16,394 nucleotides of DNA from UBA1858 sp045106935 (GTDB lineage Bacteria > Pseudomonadota > Gammaproteobacteria > UBA4575). This document shows positions 6,456 through 15,039 of the stretch, in pieces. The stretch's first letter is position 1. The number at the start of each line of letters is the position of its first letter. A program made the translations under genes and the position numbers. Location: the NCBI GenBank assembly GCA_045106935.1, contig JBGCFN010000030.1, positions 1 to 16,394 on the forward strand, written 5' to 3'. The notes below the pieces were generated by a model. It was not told the origin of the DNA. It was given only the letters and a program-made list of their open reading frames with translations, and did no database searches.

Positions 6456-7583
6456 ATGAAAATCTTAATTGTCGGTGGCGGAATGGGTGGAACCATCCTA
6501 GCGAACAATCTGGCTCGAAAAATGAGAAATGAATTAAAGTCTGGCAAAGCAAGCATCACCATGCTCTCTGCATCTGACAAACATATGTATCAGCCAGGCT
6601 TGTTATATGTAGCCGTAGGGAAAATGAATCCATCTGAGCTGTATCGCGACCAAGTCAGTCTATTAGAGCCAAGCATTGAATTTAAAGTGGATCCTGTGAC
6701 TGAGTTTAATCTTGATGACAATAACGTTAAGACTAAGAGTGGTGCGACATATAACTACGACACGATTGTAATAGCGACTGGCTCACGCACACATGCTGAA
6801 GGTACTCCTGGTCTTGCTGAATACGCTGAACAGTTTTATACCGAAGCAGACGCTGTGAAAATGTATAAAAAATTAGAAGCATTTGAAGGCGGTAAAGTCG
6901 TGGTTGCAGTGGGCGTGCCTCATAAATGTCCAATGGCACCGTTAGAGATTACATTTATGTTGGTGGATTACTTTAAGCAACGAGGCATATGGGACAAAGT
7001 GCAGCTTCATTACACTTATCCTATTGGTCGTACTCATAGTTTAGAGCCAGTGGCTAAGTGGGCAACACCAGAATTTGAGCGTTTAGGTATTACCTATGAA
7101 ACTTTATTCAACATGAAAGAAGTGAATGAAAATGTTGTCTTGAGTGAAGAGGGGACAGAAGCGGAATATGATTTATTAGTCACTGTACCAGCGCATAAGG
7201 GAATGCAGGTCATTGAAGATGCTGGTTTAGGTGCAGGTGGCTTTATTCCTACTGATCGCAAGCGTCTAAATATGGAAGGTCGTGATAATGTTTATGTGCT
7301 GGGTGATACCACTAACTTACCAATCAGTAAGGCAGGCTCGACGGCACACTTTGAAGCTGAAGCACTTGCCGAGAATATTGCATCAATGGCCACAATTGGT
7401 ACAGCTACACGTGATTATGACGGTAAAGTATTTTGCTTCATTGAAGCAGGTGATGGCAAAGCAACTTACGCGATGTTTAATTACCAAAATCCGCCGGACC
7501 CAAAAGCACCAACAGCCGGTATCCATATGTTTAAGACAGCATACAATAAGATGTACTGGGCTAGCGCTCGCGGTTTACTCTAA
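6456..7583 (+). CDS. Sulfide:quinone oxidoreductase-like FAD flavoprotein
   Basis: A 375-residue two-dinucleotide-domain flavoprotein. Residues 3-12 hold the FAD Rossmann motif (ILIVGGGMGG). The central block has YDTIVIATGS and the second Rossmann stretch (KVVVAVGVPHKCP), with C158 at the family's conserved cysteine. The FAD-binding end segment NVYVLGDTTNLPISKAG (279-293) and the C-terminal helix HMFKTAYNKMYWASARG, typical for membrane docking of SQRs, are present. C327 is the other candidate redox cysteine. The third cysteine of classic SQRs, near residue 124 in Aquifex, is absent. SQRs oxidise sulfide to sulfane sulfur and reduce quinone. The start follows GAGAGG (6445-6450). It sits 15 bp before the DUF1641 gene. 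Flavocytochrome c is less likely, as there is no export signal. Confidence 0.9.
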   Translation: MKILIVGGGMGGTILANNLARKMRNELKSGKASITMLSASDKHMYQPGLLYVAVGKMNPSELYRDQVSLLEPSIEFKVDPVTEFNLDDNNVKTKSGATYNYDTIVIATGSRTHAEGTPGLAEYAEQFYTEADAVKMYKKLEAFEGGKVVVAVGVPHKCPMAPLEITFMLVDYFKQRGIWDKVQLHYTYPIGRTHSLEPVAKWATPEFERLGITYETLFNMKEVNENVVLSEEGTEAEYDLLVTVPAHKGMQVIEDAGLGAGGFIPTDRKRLNMEGRDNVYVLGDTTNLPISKAGSTAHFEAEALAENIASMATIGTATRDYDGKVFCFIEAGDGKATYAMFNYQNPPDPKAPTAGIHMFKTAYNKMYWASARGLL

Positions 7584-7598
7584 AGGGAGGCATGCGCA

Positions 7599-8132
7599 AT
7601 GGGACAGTTAGGAAATATTAGTACCGAAGCTGAGCGTCTCGTCGAAAGTGCAAGTGATGCACTGACTGACGATATTGTAGGACGATTAGCCGAGGTTGCA
7701 GGTGATGGTTTAGCACTGCTAGACCAGGCAAATCGTAGTAATTTGGATAAAGCATTACCCGCCATTAGTCGTATGGTTGAAAATGGTGACTTAGATCGCG
7801 TGGTCAATTTGGCGCGCGTGATGGGTGCTGCTGGTGATGCAATGACAGATGATATCGTCGCACGTCTAGCCGAAACGGGCAGTGAGTTGATGTGCATTGC
7901 AGACAGGCTTGCGCGTAGTGAAGGTTTGTTGCGACTGTTAGATTTGTTAGAGCGCGAACATGTCATAAACCTGTTGATGGAGTTTGCTGAAGCTGCCGCG
8001 GCGGCCAAGGCTGATCATTCTCCAGCATCTAAAGGTGGGGTGATGGGCATTATGAGTACGATGCAAGATCCTGATGTACAAGATGCGTTGAAGTTCTTTG
8101 GAGCGATGTTTAAAGAGCTAAAGAAAGCTTAA
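7599..8132 (+). CDS. DUF1641 protein with internal duplication
   Basis: A 177-residue, mostly helical, acidic protein. The C-terminal half (RLARSEGLLRLLDLLEREHVINLLMEF) matches DUF1641, whose genes often lie beside SQR or formate dehydrogenase genes. Two stretches repeat: residues 19-48 begin SDALTDDIVGRLAEVAGDGL and residues 79-108 begin GDAMTDDIVARLAETGSELM, a 60-residue offset. The gap before the C-terminal helix is Ala-rich (FAEAAAAAKAD). I see no export signal or membrane segment, so it is probably cytoplasmic, possibly peripheral to a flavoprotein. The ATG at 7599 follows AGGGAGG (7584-7590) with spacing 8; another ATG at 7592 is in a different frame. It is the last gene of the sulfur operon. 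Confidence 0.85.
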   Translation: MGQLGNISTEAERLVESASDALTDDIVGRLAEVAGDGLALLDQANRSNLDKALPAISRMVENGDLDRVVNLARVMGAAGDAMTDDIVARLAETGSELMCIADRLARSEGLLRLLDLLEREHVINLLMEFAEAAAAAKADHSPASKGGVMGIMSTMQDPDVQDALKFFGAMFKELKKA

Positions 8133-8155
8133 TCTTAAGTTAGCTCATTGTTGTT

Positions 8156-8186
8156 AAAAGCCCAGCCAATCTTGCTGGGCTTTTTT
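8156..8186. terminator. Terminator ending the sulfur operon and glnS
   Basis: AAAAGCCCAGC - CAATCTT - GCTGGGCTTTTTT: the 7-bp GC stem extends by A/T pairs and ends in six T. The A-rich left arm gives a T-run on the reverse strand too, so it serves both the forward operon and the reverse glnS gene, which ends at 8198. Confidence 0.95.
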
Positions 8187-8197
8187 ATGCGTGTTGC

Positions 8198-9862
8198 TTA
8201 TTTAGAAACTTTAGCCCAAGTGTCGCGCAATGTGACTGTGCGATTGAAAACTAACTTGCCATCATGGCTGTCTGCTTTGTCACGTGCGTAATAGCCAGAA
8301 CGCTCAAACTGAAAATTTTGTCCAGCCGTTGCGTTTGCAACACTGGGTTCGGCGACACATTTGTCTAATATTTCTAATGAGTCAGGATTTAGACTGTCGA
8401 GCATATTGTCTTCGGCACCGGGATTAGGCGTGTTGAATAACCGATCATATGAATTCACTTGAATTGGAAGTGCATCAGCAGCTGACACCCAATGAATAGT
8501 CCCTTTTACCTTGCGGCCATCCGCTGATTTTCCACCACGTGTTTCAGGATCATAAGTGCATCGTAGCTCAGTGACATTACCGTCGGCATCTTTAATGACA
8601 TCTGTGCAAGTAATGTAGTAAGCATAACGTAATCGCACTTCGCGTCCAGGACCCAGGCGGAAAAACTTCTTCGGCGGGTCTAGCATGAAATCGTCTTGTT
8701 CAATGTAAATTTCGCGCGAGAATGGAATACTGCGTTTTCCTAGTTCCTCACGTTTAGGGTGATTAGAGGCATCTAATTGTTCTGTTTCGCCTTCAGGATA
8801 ATTTTCAATGACGACTTTGAGCGGATTAAGTACACACATAACACGAGGCGCATGGTAATCAAGTTCTTCACGTACACAATTTTCTAATACGCCAACATCT
8901 ATTTGTGCATCTTTTTTGGTGACACCTATGCGTTCGCAAAAGTTGCGTAACGCCGCGGCGGGATAACCGCGTCGACGAATTCCTGCAATCGTTGGCATAC
9001 GTGGATCATCCCAGCCATCGACATGACGTTCGTCAACGAGCTGATGAAGTTTCCGCTTGCTGGTAATAGTGTAATCCAATGATAAGCGTGCAAATTCTAT
9101 TTGTTGAGGATGGGCTGGCGTGTTAACTGTCTCTAGTATCCAGTCATACAAAGGTCGGTGATCTTCAAATTCCAGTGTGCATAATGAATGTGTAATGCCT
9201 TCAATTGCGTCAGATATGCAATGGGCATAATCATACATAGGGTAAATACACCACTCGTTCGCTGTGCGATGATGATGTGCATGCTTAATTCTGTATAAAG
9301 CCGGGTCACGTAAATTGATATTAGGTGAGGCCATATCAATTTTTGCACGCAGGACGCACTCGCCTTCTTTAAATTCACCTTGGCGCATGCGATTAAATAA
9401 GTCTAAGTTTTCTTCAACAGAACGATCACGATGAGGACTATTTTTCCCTGGATCTGTCAACGTGCCGCGATAGATGCGTACTTCTTCTGCATTAAGGTGA
9501 CATACATAGGCCTTCTCCATTTCGATTAGCTTAACTGCATATTGAAAAAGCTGTTCGAAATAATCTGATGCGAAAAATAGATTACTCCAGTCATAGCCTA
9601 ACCATGAAACATCACGTTTTATGGCTTCTACGTATTCATCATTTTCTTTGTCAGGATTGGTGTCGTCAAAGCGCAAATTGCATTGACCGCTAAATTCCTC
9701 TGCTACTCCGAAGTTCAAGCAAATAGATTTTGCGTGACCAATATGTAAGTAACCATTAGGCTCAGGTGGAAATCTGGTCAACACAGATGTCGATTTTTCT
9801 TCGGTGTCTGTGCGTATTCTGGTACGAATGAAATTGTTAGACGTTGTTGTCTCTTCGGTCAT
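8198..9862 (-). CDS. glnS: Glutaminyl-tRNA synthetase
   Basis: A 554-residue class I synthetase, the length of E. coli GlnRS. The HIGH motif is at 40-43 inside RFPPEPNGYLHIGHAKS, and the KMSKS-equivalent SKRK is at 268-271 (TITSKRKLHQLV). The downstream anticodon-binding beta-barrels are recognised from DGWDDPRMPTIAG..RRGYPAAALRNFCERIGV and the long C-terminal segment. It is a dedicated GlnRS rather than a non-discriminating GluRS. It follows the AsmA-like gene by 21 bp. I see no Shine-Dalgarno in that gap, where the bases are ...CAATATAAAATT before ATG, so efficient translation may depend on coupling to the upstream gene. It ends at the shared terminator at 8156-8186. Confidence 0.98.
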   Translation of the reverse strand: MTEETTTSNNFIRTRIRTDTEEKSTSVLTRFPPEPNGYLHIGHAKSICLNFGVAEEFSGQCNLRFDDTNPDKENDEYVEAIKRDVSWLGYDWSNLFFASDYFEQLFQYAVKLIEMEKAYVCHLNAEEVRIYRGTLTDPGKNSPHRDRSVEENLDLFNRMRQGEFKEGECVLRAKIDMASPNINLRDPALYRIKHAHHHRTANEWCIYPMYDYAHCISDAIEGITHSLCTLEFEDHRPLYDWILETVNTPAHPQQIEFARLSLDYTITSKRKLHQLVDERHVDGWDDPRMPTIAGIRRRGYPAAALRNFCERIGVTKKDAQIDVGVLENCVREELDYHAPRVMCVLNPLKVVIENYPEGETEQLDASNHPKREELGKRSIPFSREIYIEQDDFMLDPPKKFFRLGPGREVRLRYAYYITCTDVIKDADGNVTELRCTYDPETRGGKSADGRKVKGTIHWVSAADALPIQVNSYDRLFNTPNPGAEDNMLDSLNPDSLEILDKCVAEPSVANATAGQNFQFERSGYYARDKADSHDGKLVFNRTVTLRDTWAKVSK

Positions 9863-9883
9863 AATTTTATATTGAGTTAAACT

Positions 9884-12568
9884 TTAAGGGTCTAGAGGCT
9901 CTACGGTCGCCTCTTTAAGTGATTCTTCTTTGGCTTTTTCAGCTGCTGCTGCTTCTTCTTCGGCAAGTTTTTCTGCGGCGAGGCGTTCTGCTTCTTGTTG
10001 TGCTTCAACCGCCTTGGTTGTTGTGCTCGCAACTTCACTAAAGCATTTCTCGCTTTTGTTACCTCCCATGCTGGCAAAGGGAACTGCTAAGGCAGCAGGG
10101 CCAAGTGCCACTGTCGCTGCACTTTTTAGAAGCTTCTTAAATACTGACCCTTTGTCTAGTGAAAAACCAGGGTCTTGGAGATCACCTGCTACACGTATGT
10201 TCGCATCTAATGTAAATAATTCAATGTTTTTTGGCTTGGGAATTAAAAGTAAGTTTAGTTTCTCGTTACTTAAATCAACTGAGCCATTGGTGGTCATCAC
10301 AATATTTTCAGTATTTAGTAAAGCGGCATCACTATTGAAGACGCCTTCATTGCCAGAGAATTGAATAAATAAACATTCGATTTTAGTATTTTTTTTCTTC
10401 GATTTACCTGGCATGAGCTCGACGAGCAAATTGCTCGCTAGCAAATCAATGGGTGCGTCAGCAAGCGAACCCTCAGTCATGACCGCGGTGATTTTACCAT
10501 TAGCATTATTGGCAAGTTGCTGGCTACTTGTGCCAAATGAGTTGACATCAATTGATGCGTCAATCTTGCCTTGTAATGTGTCGCTCGCATCGATGTCGCT
10601 GAGTAATTGGCCGAGATTAAAATTTTCAGTAAATAAACTGTGAGAGAAGATATCTTTATTCGCATCAATTAATGCTTTGGCTTGTAAGTTTGCATCCAGG
10701 TAATTAAGTGATTCTATTTCCAGAGCCGCGGTATTATTTTTTGCGATCGCCTTGGCCTTGATATCTTTTAAAGTGGCTTTTTTGTAAATCAGATTTTTAA
10801 TTGCTAACGATACGTCAGTGTTGGCTGAATTTAACCAATCTAAATCAATTTTTTTATCCGAGAAAAGTTTGCTTTTTTCGTCTTTTTTAACCGTCTCTTT
10901 GTTGCCTGATGGTGCGCCTGCAAGTAGATGCTCAATGTTTAATGTCTCAGCAACTACATTGGCACGAACATTAGGAGGCGATGTGAACTCAATCGTGCTA
11001 TTGCCTGCTAGTTGAGTGTTGTCGAGCACTAAGTCGACATTGGTGAGGTCTAACGAATTGCCGCTATAGTTCATATTGGTTTTAAGCGAGAAATTCTTGG
11101 AAGTGGGTAACGTTTGCTTAATGACATCTTCAAAGCTTTGAATATTTTCCCCTTTAGACGTCAGTGCAAGGTTGATTGTTGGTTGATTATCTTGACCTAA
11201 CACGATAGAACCGAGTGCGGATGTCACAGCATCTTTAATGGTGATTTTTGAATCTAGATTATCAAGAGTGATGACACCTTCTGGATTTTTAATATGAGTT
11301 TTTATTGAAAACTCGTCAATATGTTCCGCAGCAATCGCTTGTTGAAGTTCATTTAGCCATGCAGGTTGTTTGCCACTTATATCAAGATCAACAGCGATTT
11401 GAGTTGACTCATCTATGATAGTGATCTCGCCTGTCGTGATTATCTTGCTGCTGTCTATCTCAATGGTTGAATCGAGTGAGTGGACTTTCCAAGACTTGCC
11501 ATCGCTTTCAACTGAAGAAGCTATTTGAAATTGGTCAACTAATTCAGCGGGGAAAATCGTTTGATACTGGTTGAGCCACTCAGGCTCACTGCCAGATGCA
11601 TTAACAAGCAGGTTAACGCCCGAGACTGCATTGATTGACGCAATATCACCCTGCACATTGATGGTTGTATTTTTTAAGTTAACTTCAGCATTGATATCAG
11701 AGGCTTTCAGTTGTTCAAAGCTGCCTGAAAGTTGAGAGCTCATTGTCACTTTTTCAGTCTCAGGTAAAGGTAAAGATTCGGTGAGTAGAAATTCCCTGAT
11801 ATTAGTGGCGTTTGAGTTTATCTTGAGATTGAGATCACCTTGACTAGCAATATTCAGGTTGCCGTTGATATCAGTAGTAAATGGAGCAGCCTTAATAGTT
11901 GCAGAAAGCTGGCAATCCTTACCTTGTAATAAATGACGGATGCGACACATCTCACTCGTTAGTGTGAGAGGTTGATTGTCAAACAAGCTTGATGCTTCGA
12001 TTTGAATCGTGTCTTTGTTTTTTGGGTGTAGCTCGAACGATTCCAAAGCATAGACAAAAGCACTGTCTGTTTGCTGGTCAGAGTAATTGATTTGTAAATT
12101 TTTGATTTGCACATCTACGACATCAAGTAATGCAGTGCCTTTCGTGTCTGTGCTTTTTTCTGTTGGACTTGCTTGTGTGAATTCTAAATTCGACTGACCA
12201 GCTTGGTTGCGTTTCAAATTAATGATTGCATTATCGAAGACAATGTTTTCAATGGAAATTACGCCACGCAGAAGATCGAGCAATGCAATGCCAAATTCCA
12301 ATGTCTCTGCGGTAAGTAAGTATTCCCCTTTGTCCCAGTCGGCGCTGGCAATCTTTATCCCGGAGGTTTTTAGTGTCGGGTGTAAAGAGCGAGTTAAAGT
12401 AAATTGTCCATCAACACTGACATCACGTTTTAAAGTGTCTTGTAAAGCCGCAAGTGCATTTTTTTCTATTGTCTTATCGTCAACTAGCTTATACGCCGCC
12501 GCGGTAGTAATGATTGCAATAGTAAGAAGGACCGCTATAGCGATCAGAATTTTTTTTATCACAGGCAC
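9884..12568 (-). CDS. AsmA-family inner-membrane-anchored protein
   Basis: An 894-residue protein starting at a GTG (12566-12568). Residues about 5-29 form one N-terminal membrane helix after a short basic start (MPVIKK), followed by the AsmA opening (DDKTIEKNALAALQDTLKRDVSVDGQFTL) and long repeated beta-strand blocks of a repeating-beta-groove type that face the periplasm. Near residues 680-800 the AsmA_2-like C-terminal part (SIDVNSFGTSSQQLANNANGKITAVMTEGSL) is visible. The tail (about 841-894) is rich in Glu, Ala and Lys and likely helical. AsmA-like proteins are now linked to phospholipid transport between membranes and envelope maturation. It lies 22 bp after the transglycosylase gene, in an envelope-themed operon, with glnS behind it. 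Confidence 0.9.
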   Translation of the reverse strand: MPVIKKILIAIAVLLTIAIITTAAAYKLVDDKTIEKNALAALQDTLKRDVSVDGQFTLTRSLHPTLKTSGIKIASADWDKGEYLLTAETLEFGIALLDLLRGVISIENIVFDNAIINLKRNQAGQSNLEFTQASPTEKSTDTKGTALLDVVDVQIKNLQINYSDQQTDSAFVYALESFELHPKNKDTIQIEASSLFDNQPLTLTSEMCRIRHLLQGKDCQLSATIKAAPFTTDINGNLNIASQGDLNLKINSNATNIREFLLTESLPLPETEKVTMSSQLSGSFEQLKASDINAEVNLKNTTINVQGDIASINAVSGVNLLVNASGSEPEWLNQYQTIFPAELVDQFQIASSVESDGKSWKVHSLDSTIEIDSSKIITTGEITIIDESTQIAVDLDISGKQPAWLNELQQAIAAEHIDEFSIKTHIKNPEGVITLDNLDSKITIKDAVTSALGSIVLGQDNQPTINLALTSKGENIQSFEDVIKQTLPTSKNFSLKTNMNYSGNSLDLTNVDLVLDNTQLAGNSTIEFTSPPNVRANVVAETLNIEHLLAGAPSGNKETVKKDEKSKLFSDKKIDLDWLNSANTDVSLAIKNLIYKKATLKDIKAKAIAKNNTAALEIESLNYLDANLQAKALIDANKDIFSHSLFTENFNLGQLLSDIDASDTLQGKIDASIDVNSFGTSSQQLANNANGKITAVMTEGSLADAPIDLLASNLLVELMPGKSKKKNTKIECLFIQFSGNEGVFNSDAALLNTENIVMTTNGSVDLSNEKLNLLLIPKPKNIELFTLDANIRVAGDLQDPGFSLDKGSVFKKLLKSAATVALGPAALAVPFASMGGNKSEKCFSEVASTTTKAVEAQQEAERLAAEKLAEEEAAAAEKAKEESLKEATVEPLDP

Positions 12569-12581
12569 GGTATTGAATACC
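12569..12581. repeat. Perfect 13-bp dyad just before the asmA GTG
   Basis: GGTATTgAATACC lies in the 22-bp gap between the transglycosylase and AsmA genes, directly against the GTG start. On the transcript it overlaps the weak AAGG ribosome site, so a small hairpin (GGTA/TACC with a 5-base loop) could limit AsmA translation. Confidence 0.4.
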
Positions 12582-12590
12582 TTTATTAGG

Positions 12591-13226
12591 TTAAGAGTCT
12601 ACTTCTGTAAAGCTATTGTAATGCTTGATTACCTTTTTAACATAGCCTTGTGTTTCTTTATAGGGAGGAATGCCATCGTACTTCTTCACAGCATTGGGAC
12701 CCGCATTGTATGCGGCTAAGGCGAGTTCGACATCAAATTCGAATAGTTCTAGCATCTGTCTGAAGTAACGCGTACCACCACGGATATTGTCTTTAGCATT
12801 AAAGACGTTATGCACACCCATCAATTCTGCCGTTTGTGGCATAAGCTGCATCAAGCCTTTTGCACCAACACGTGAGACAGCATAGCGATCAAAGCAAGAT
12901 TCCACCGTAATAATGGCTTTAATCAGTTCTTGGTTGACGCCATATAAGTCTGAGTACTGTTGTATAATTGGGGCATGATCTTTAGCGCGATTTGAAATCG
13001 ACCCCGTACAAGAAACTGAGGCGGTTGGGCGCCCAATCGTGGCAATGAGCTTGTAGTTTTGAGCGGGTAAGTTTTTGTCTGAGTACCAAGTCGTACCATC
13101 CTCATGTTTGTAGACAAAATACTCGCCATAGCAATTCATGCTGAGCACAATTAAGCTAATGAATAAGCTTGTTGACCAAAATGAAGATTTAGGCAAATGT
13201 TTAACGCCGCTTTTTGAAGTAACCAT
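12591..13226 (-). CDS. Lytic transglycosylase, SLT domain
   Basis: A 211-residue protein with a signal segment (about residues 15-32, FWSTSLFISLIVLSMNC) for export. Residues 35-55 resemble a DUF4124-type strand motif (EYFVYKHEDGTTWYSD). The SLT domain follows from about 85: IKAIITVESCFDRYAVSRVGAKGLMQLMP with the catalytic Glu109 and Ser110, then ALAAYNAGPNAV (169-180) and GYVKKVIKHY. It cleaves the MurNAc-GlcNAc bond of peptidoglycan to form anhydro-muropeptides. The length suits a small single-domain enzyme. No clear ribosome site lies before the ATG at 13226, so the exact start is uncertain. It heads the reverse operon with AsmA-like and GlnRS genes, and shares a 97-bp gap with divergent birA. 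Confidence 0.93.
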   Translation of the reverse strand: MVTSKSGVKHLPKSSFWSTSLFISLIVLSMNCYGEYFVYKHEDGTTWYSDKNLPAQNYKLIATIGRPTASVSCTGSISNRAKDHAPIIQQYSDLYGVNQELIKAIITVESCFDRYAVSRVGAKGLMQLMPQTAELMGVHNVFNAKDNIRGGTRYFRQMLELFEFDVELALAAYNAGPNAVKKYDGIPPYKETQGYVKKVIKHYNSFTEVDS

Positions 13227-13323
13227 GATTGTTATCGAGTTAGAGTATGGCTATTGTACCTAGAGTTGGCATAAATTCTCTGACATTTTGTGAATAGAAA
13301 GTGTCCGTTTATCATTGATTATA

Positions 13324-14304
13324 ATGTTGCATTTTACAGAAGTTTTAACACAACTCGATAATCATCAATATTGCTCAGGTCAGGTCCTGGCTGAGCGCTT
13401 TAATGTCACGCGCGCCACGATTCATAATTGTATCGTCAAAATTGAGGCATTAGGCATCTCAATTGAACGTGTCAGAGGCCTAGGATACAGATTAGCGCAG
13501 CCCTTGGATCTATTAAATCCCTCGGATATTCAAGCCAAACTTGCATTGCCCGTGGCCAGTGCATTGAGTGATTTTCAGTGTTTGCAGGAAATTGATTCAA
13601 CCAATCGTTATGCTGCCGAACTAGCCTTACCGTCAGCAGGAAAATTTTCAGCGGTGTTAGCCGAAACACAATCTGCCGGCAAAGGGCGGCGGGGTAGGCA
13701 ATGGGTATCCCCCTATGCTGCAAATATCTACTTATCTGTATTATGGCCATTACAACGGCCCATGCACGAAGCAGGTATGCTGAGTTCAATGATTGCCATA
13801 AGTATGTTGTTGGCGCTAGAAGAAATGGGTGTGTCAGGGCTAGGGGTGAAGTGGCCTAATGATGTTTACAGTGATGAAAAAAAATTAGCGGGCTTGTTAA
13901 TTGAGTGTTCGGGTGAAATCAATGGAGGTTGCAGAATGGTGGTTGGCATGGGAGTGAATGTGCTGATGTCTCAGTTTGATAACATCGAGATAGACCAACA
14001 ATGGACGGACATACAAAGTTGCACTCAAGATTGGCAATTTACACGTAGTGATGTAGCGGCAGCGCTGATCAATAATGCCGTTACTATGATTAATCAATTT
14101 GAAAACGACACTTATAATGATTTGGTCGGTGCATGGTCACGTTGGGATGTGATGAAAAATAAAGCGGTTGAACTAAATTCAGCTCAATCAAATAAATCAG
14201 GGATTGCGCGTGGAATTGATATGAATGGTTGCTTATTGCTTGAAACATCAAGAGGAATAGAAAAAATCTCTGCTGGTGATGTTAGTTTGCGAGCCAGTGT
14301 ATGA
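13324..14304 (+). CDS. birA: Biotin-protein ligase / biotin operon repressor
   Basis: From the ATG at 13324, 326 residues. An upstream TTG at 13315 would add three residues (MII). Residues 1-60 form a winged helix-turn-helix (SGQVLAERFNVTRATIHNCIVKIEALGISIERVRGLGYRL), so it should act as both ligase and repressor. The catalytic domain shows EIDSTN (near 90-94), the biotin/AMP loop AGKGRRGRQWVSP (about 118-130), KWPND (176-180) and LAGLLIE. It makes biotinyl-AMP and biotinylates carboxylase subunits such as AccB. No Shine-Dalgarno is visible before the start. Its stop overlaps the start of coaX by ATGA (14301-14304), so the pair is translationally coupled. No bioO-like palindrome was seen in the 97-bp upstream gap. 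Confidence 0.95.
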   Translation: MLHFTEVLTQLDNHQYCSGQVLAERFNVTRATIHNCIVKIEALGISIERVRGLGYRLAQPLDLLNPSDIQAKLALPVASALSDFQCLQEIDSTNRYAAELALPSAGKFSAVLAETQSAGKGRRGRQWVSPYAANIYLSVLWPLQRPMHEAGMLSSMIAISMLLALEEMGVSGLGVKWPNDVYSDEKKLAGLLIECSGEINGGCRMVVGMGVNVLMSQFDNIEIDQQWTDIQSCTQDWQFTRSDVAAALINNAVTMINQFENDTYNDLVGAWSRWDVMKNKAVELNSAQSNKSGIARGIDMNGCLLLETSRGIEKISAGDVSLRASV

Positions 14305-15038
14305 AATTGCTTATCGATTTTGGCAATAGTCGAGTTAAGTGGGCATGCTTTGATGGCCAAGATGTCATTGATGCAAAAGCATATAGTTATGAAAATGAAG
14401 ATATTACCCAACGTGTAAATGACGTCGCTGAACAAATTGATACTGATTCAGTGCAGGAAATACATGCGGTGAGTGTGCTTGGAGAGTCATTCAATCAAGC
14501 ATTTCATGCGCGGCTAAATAAACACGCGAACATTTCTACTCAGTTTTATGTTTCTCAATTAAATAAATTTGGAGTCACCCTCGCATACGCTGATCCGTTA
14601 AGTTATGGTGCAGATCGATACGCTGCATTGATAGCCGCCCACGACAAATCAGATAACGCGACTATTGTGATCGACTGTGGCACTGCCACCACAATTGATG
14701 CCATTGATAAAAGCGGAAAACACTTGGGCGGGTTGATTATTCCCGGAATAACACTAATGTGTTCGTCATTAGCCAGTAAAGCCTCGGGTATCAATATGCC
14801 TAACACCACTAATTCAGTTCAGTTGCTTAGTGATAATACATTAGATGCAGTTTATTCTGGCAGTGCGCTAGTACTTCGGCATGGCGTGAGCGCGATTGTT
14901 AGTGAAATGACTAGTGAAATAAATCAACAGGTGTCTATCTACGTCACCGGCGGTGAAAGTCATCATTTAGCGAGCAGTAGTTATATTGACTGCCCACACT
15001 TAGTTTTAGACGGCTTACGAATCATGCAAGGTAGCTAG
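14301..15038 (+). CDS. coaX: Type III pantothenate kinase
   Basis: A 245-residue protein with the type III kinase fold: DFGNSRVKWA at 6-15 (phosphate loop, D6), GADRYAA at 103-109 (catalytic Asp105), and VIDCGTATTID near 123-133. It phosphorylates pantothenate, the first committed step of coenzyme A synthesis. Type III enzymes are not inhibited by CoA and need a monovalent cation. The start overlaps birA by ATGA. The stop lies one base before the SPOR gene. The birA-coaX-SPOR order is a known gammaproteobacterial arrangement, so this set is likely cotranscribed. Confidence 0.96.
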   Translation: MKLLIDFGNSRVKWACFDGQDVIDAKAYSYENEDITQRVNDVAEQIDTDSVQEIHAVSVLGESFNQAFHARLNKHANISTQFYVSQLNKFGVTLAYADPLSYGADRYAALIAAHDKSDNATIVIDCGTATTIDAIDKSGKHLGGLIIPGITLMCSSLASKASGINMPNTTNSVQLLSDNTLDAVYSGSALVLRHGVSAIVSEMTSEINQQVSIYVTGGESHHLASSSYIDCPHLVLDGLRIMQGS

Positions 15039-15039
15039 T

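Noticed and set aside
13320..13325. Perfect TATAAT next to the birA start
   Set aside because: It overlaps the ATG itself, and no matching -35 lies 16-18 bp upstream. The start cannot move downstream without cutting the helix-turn-helix.
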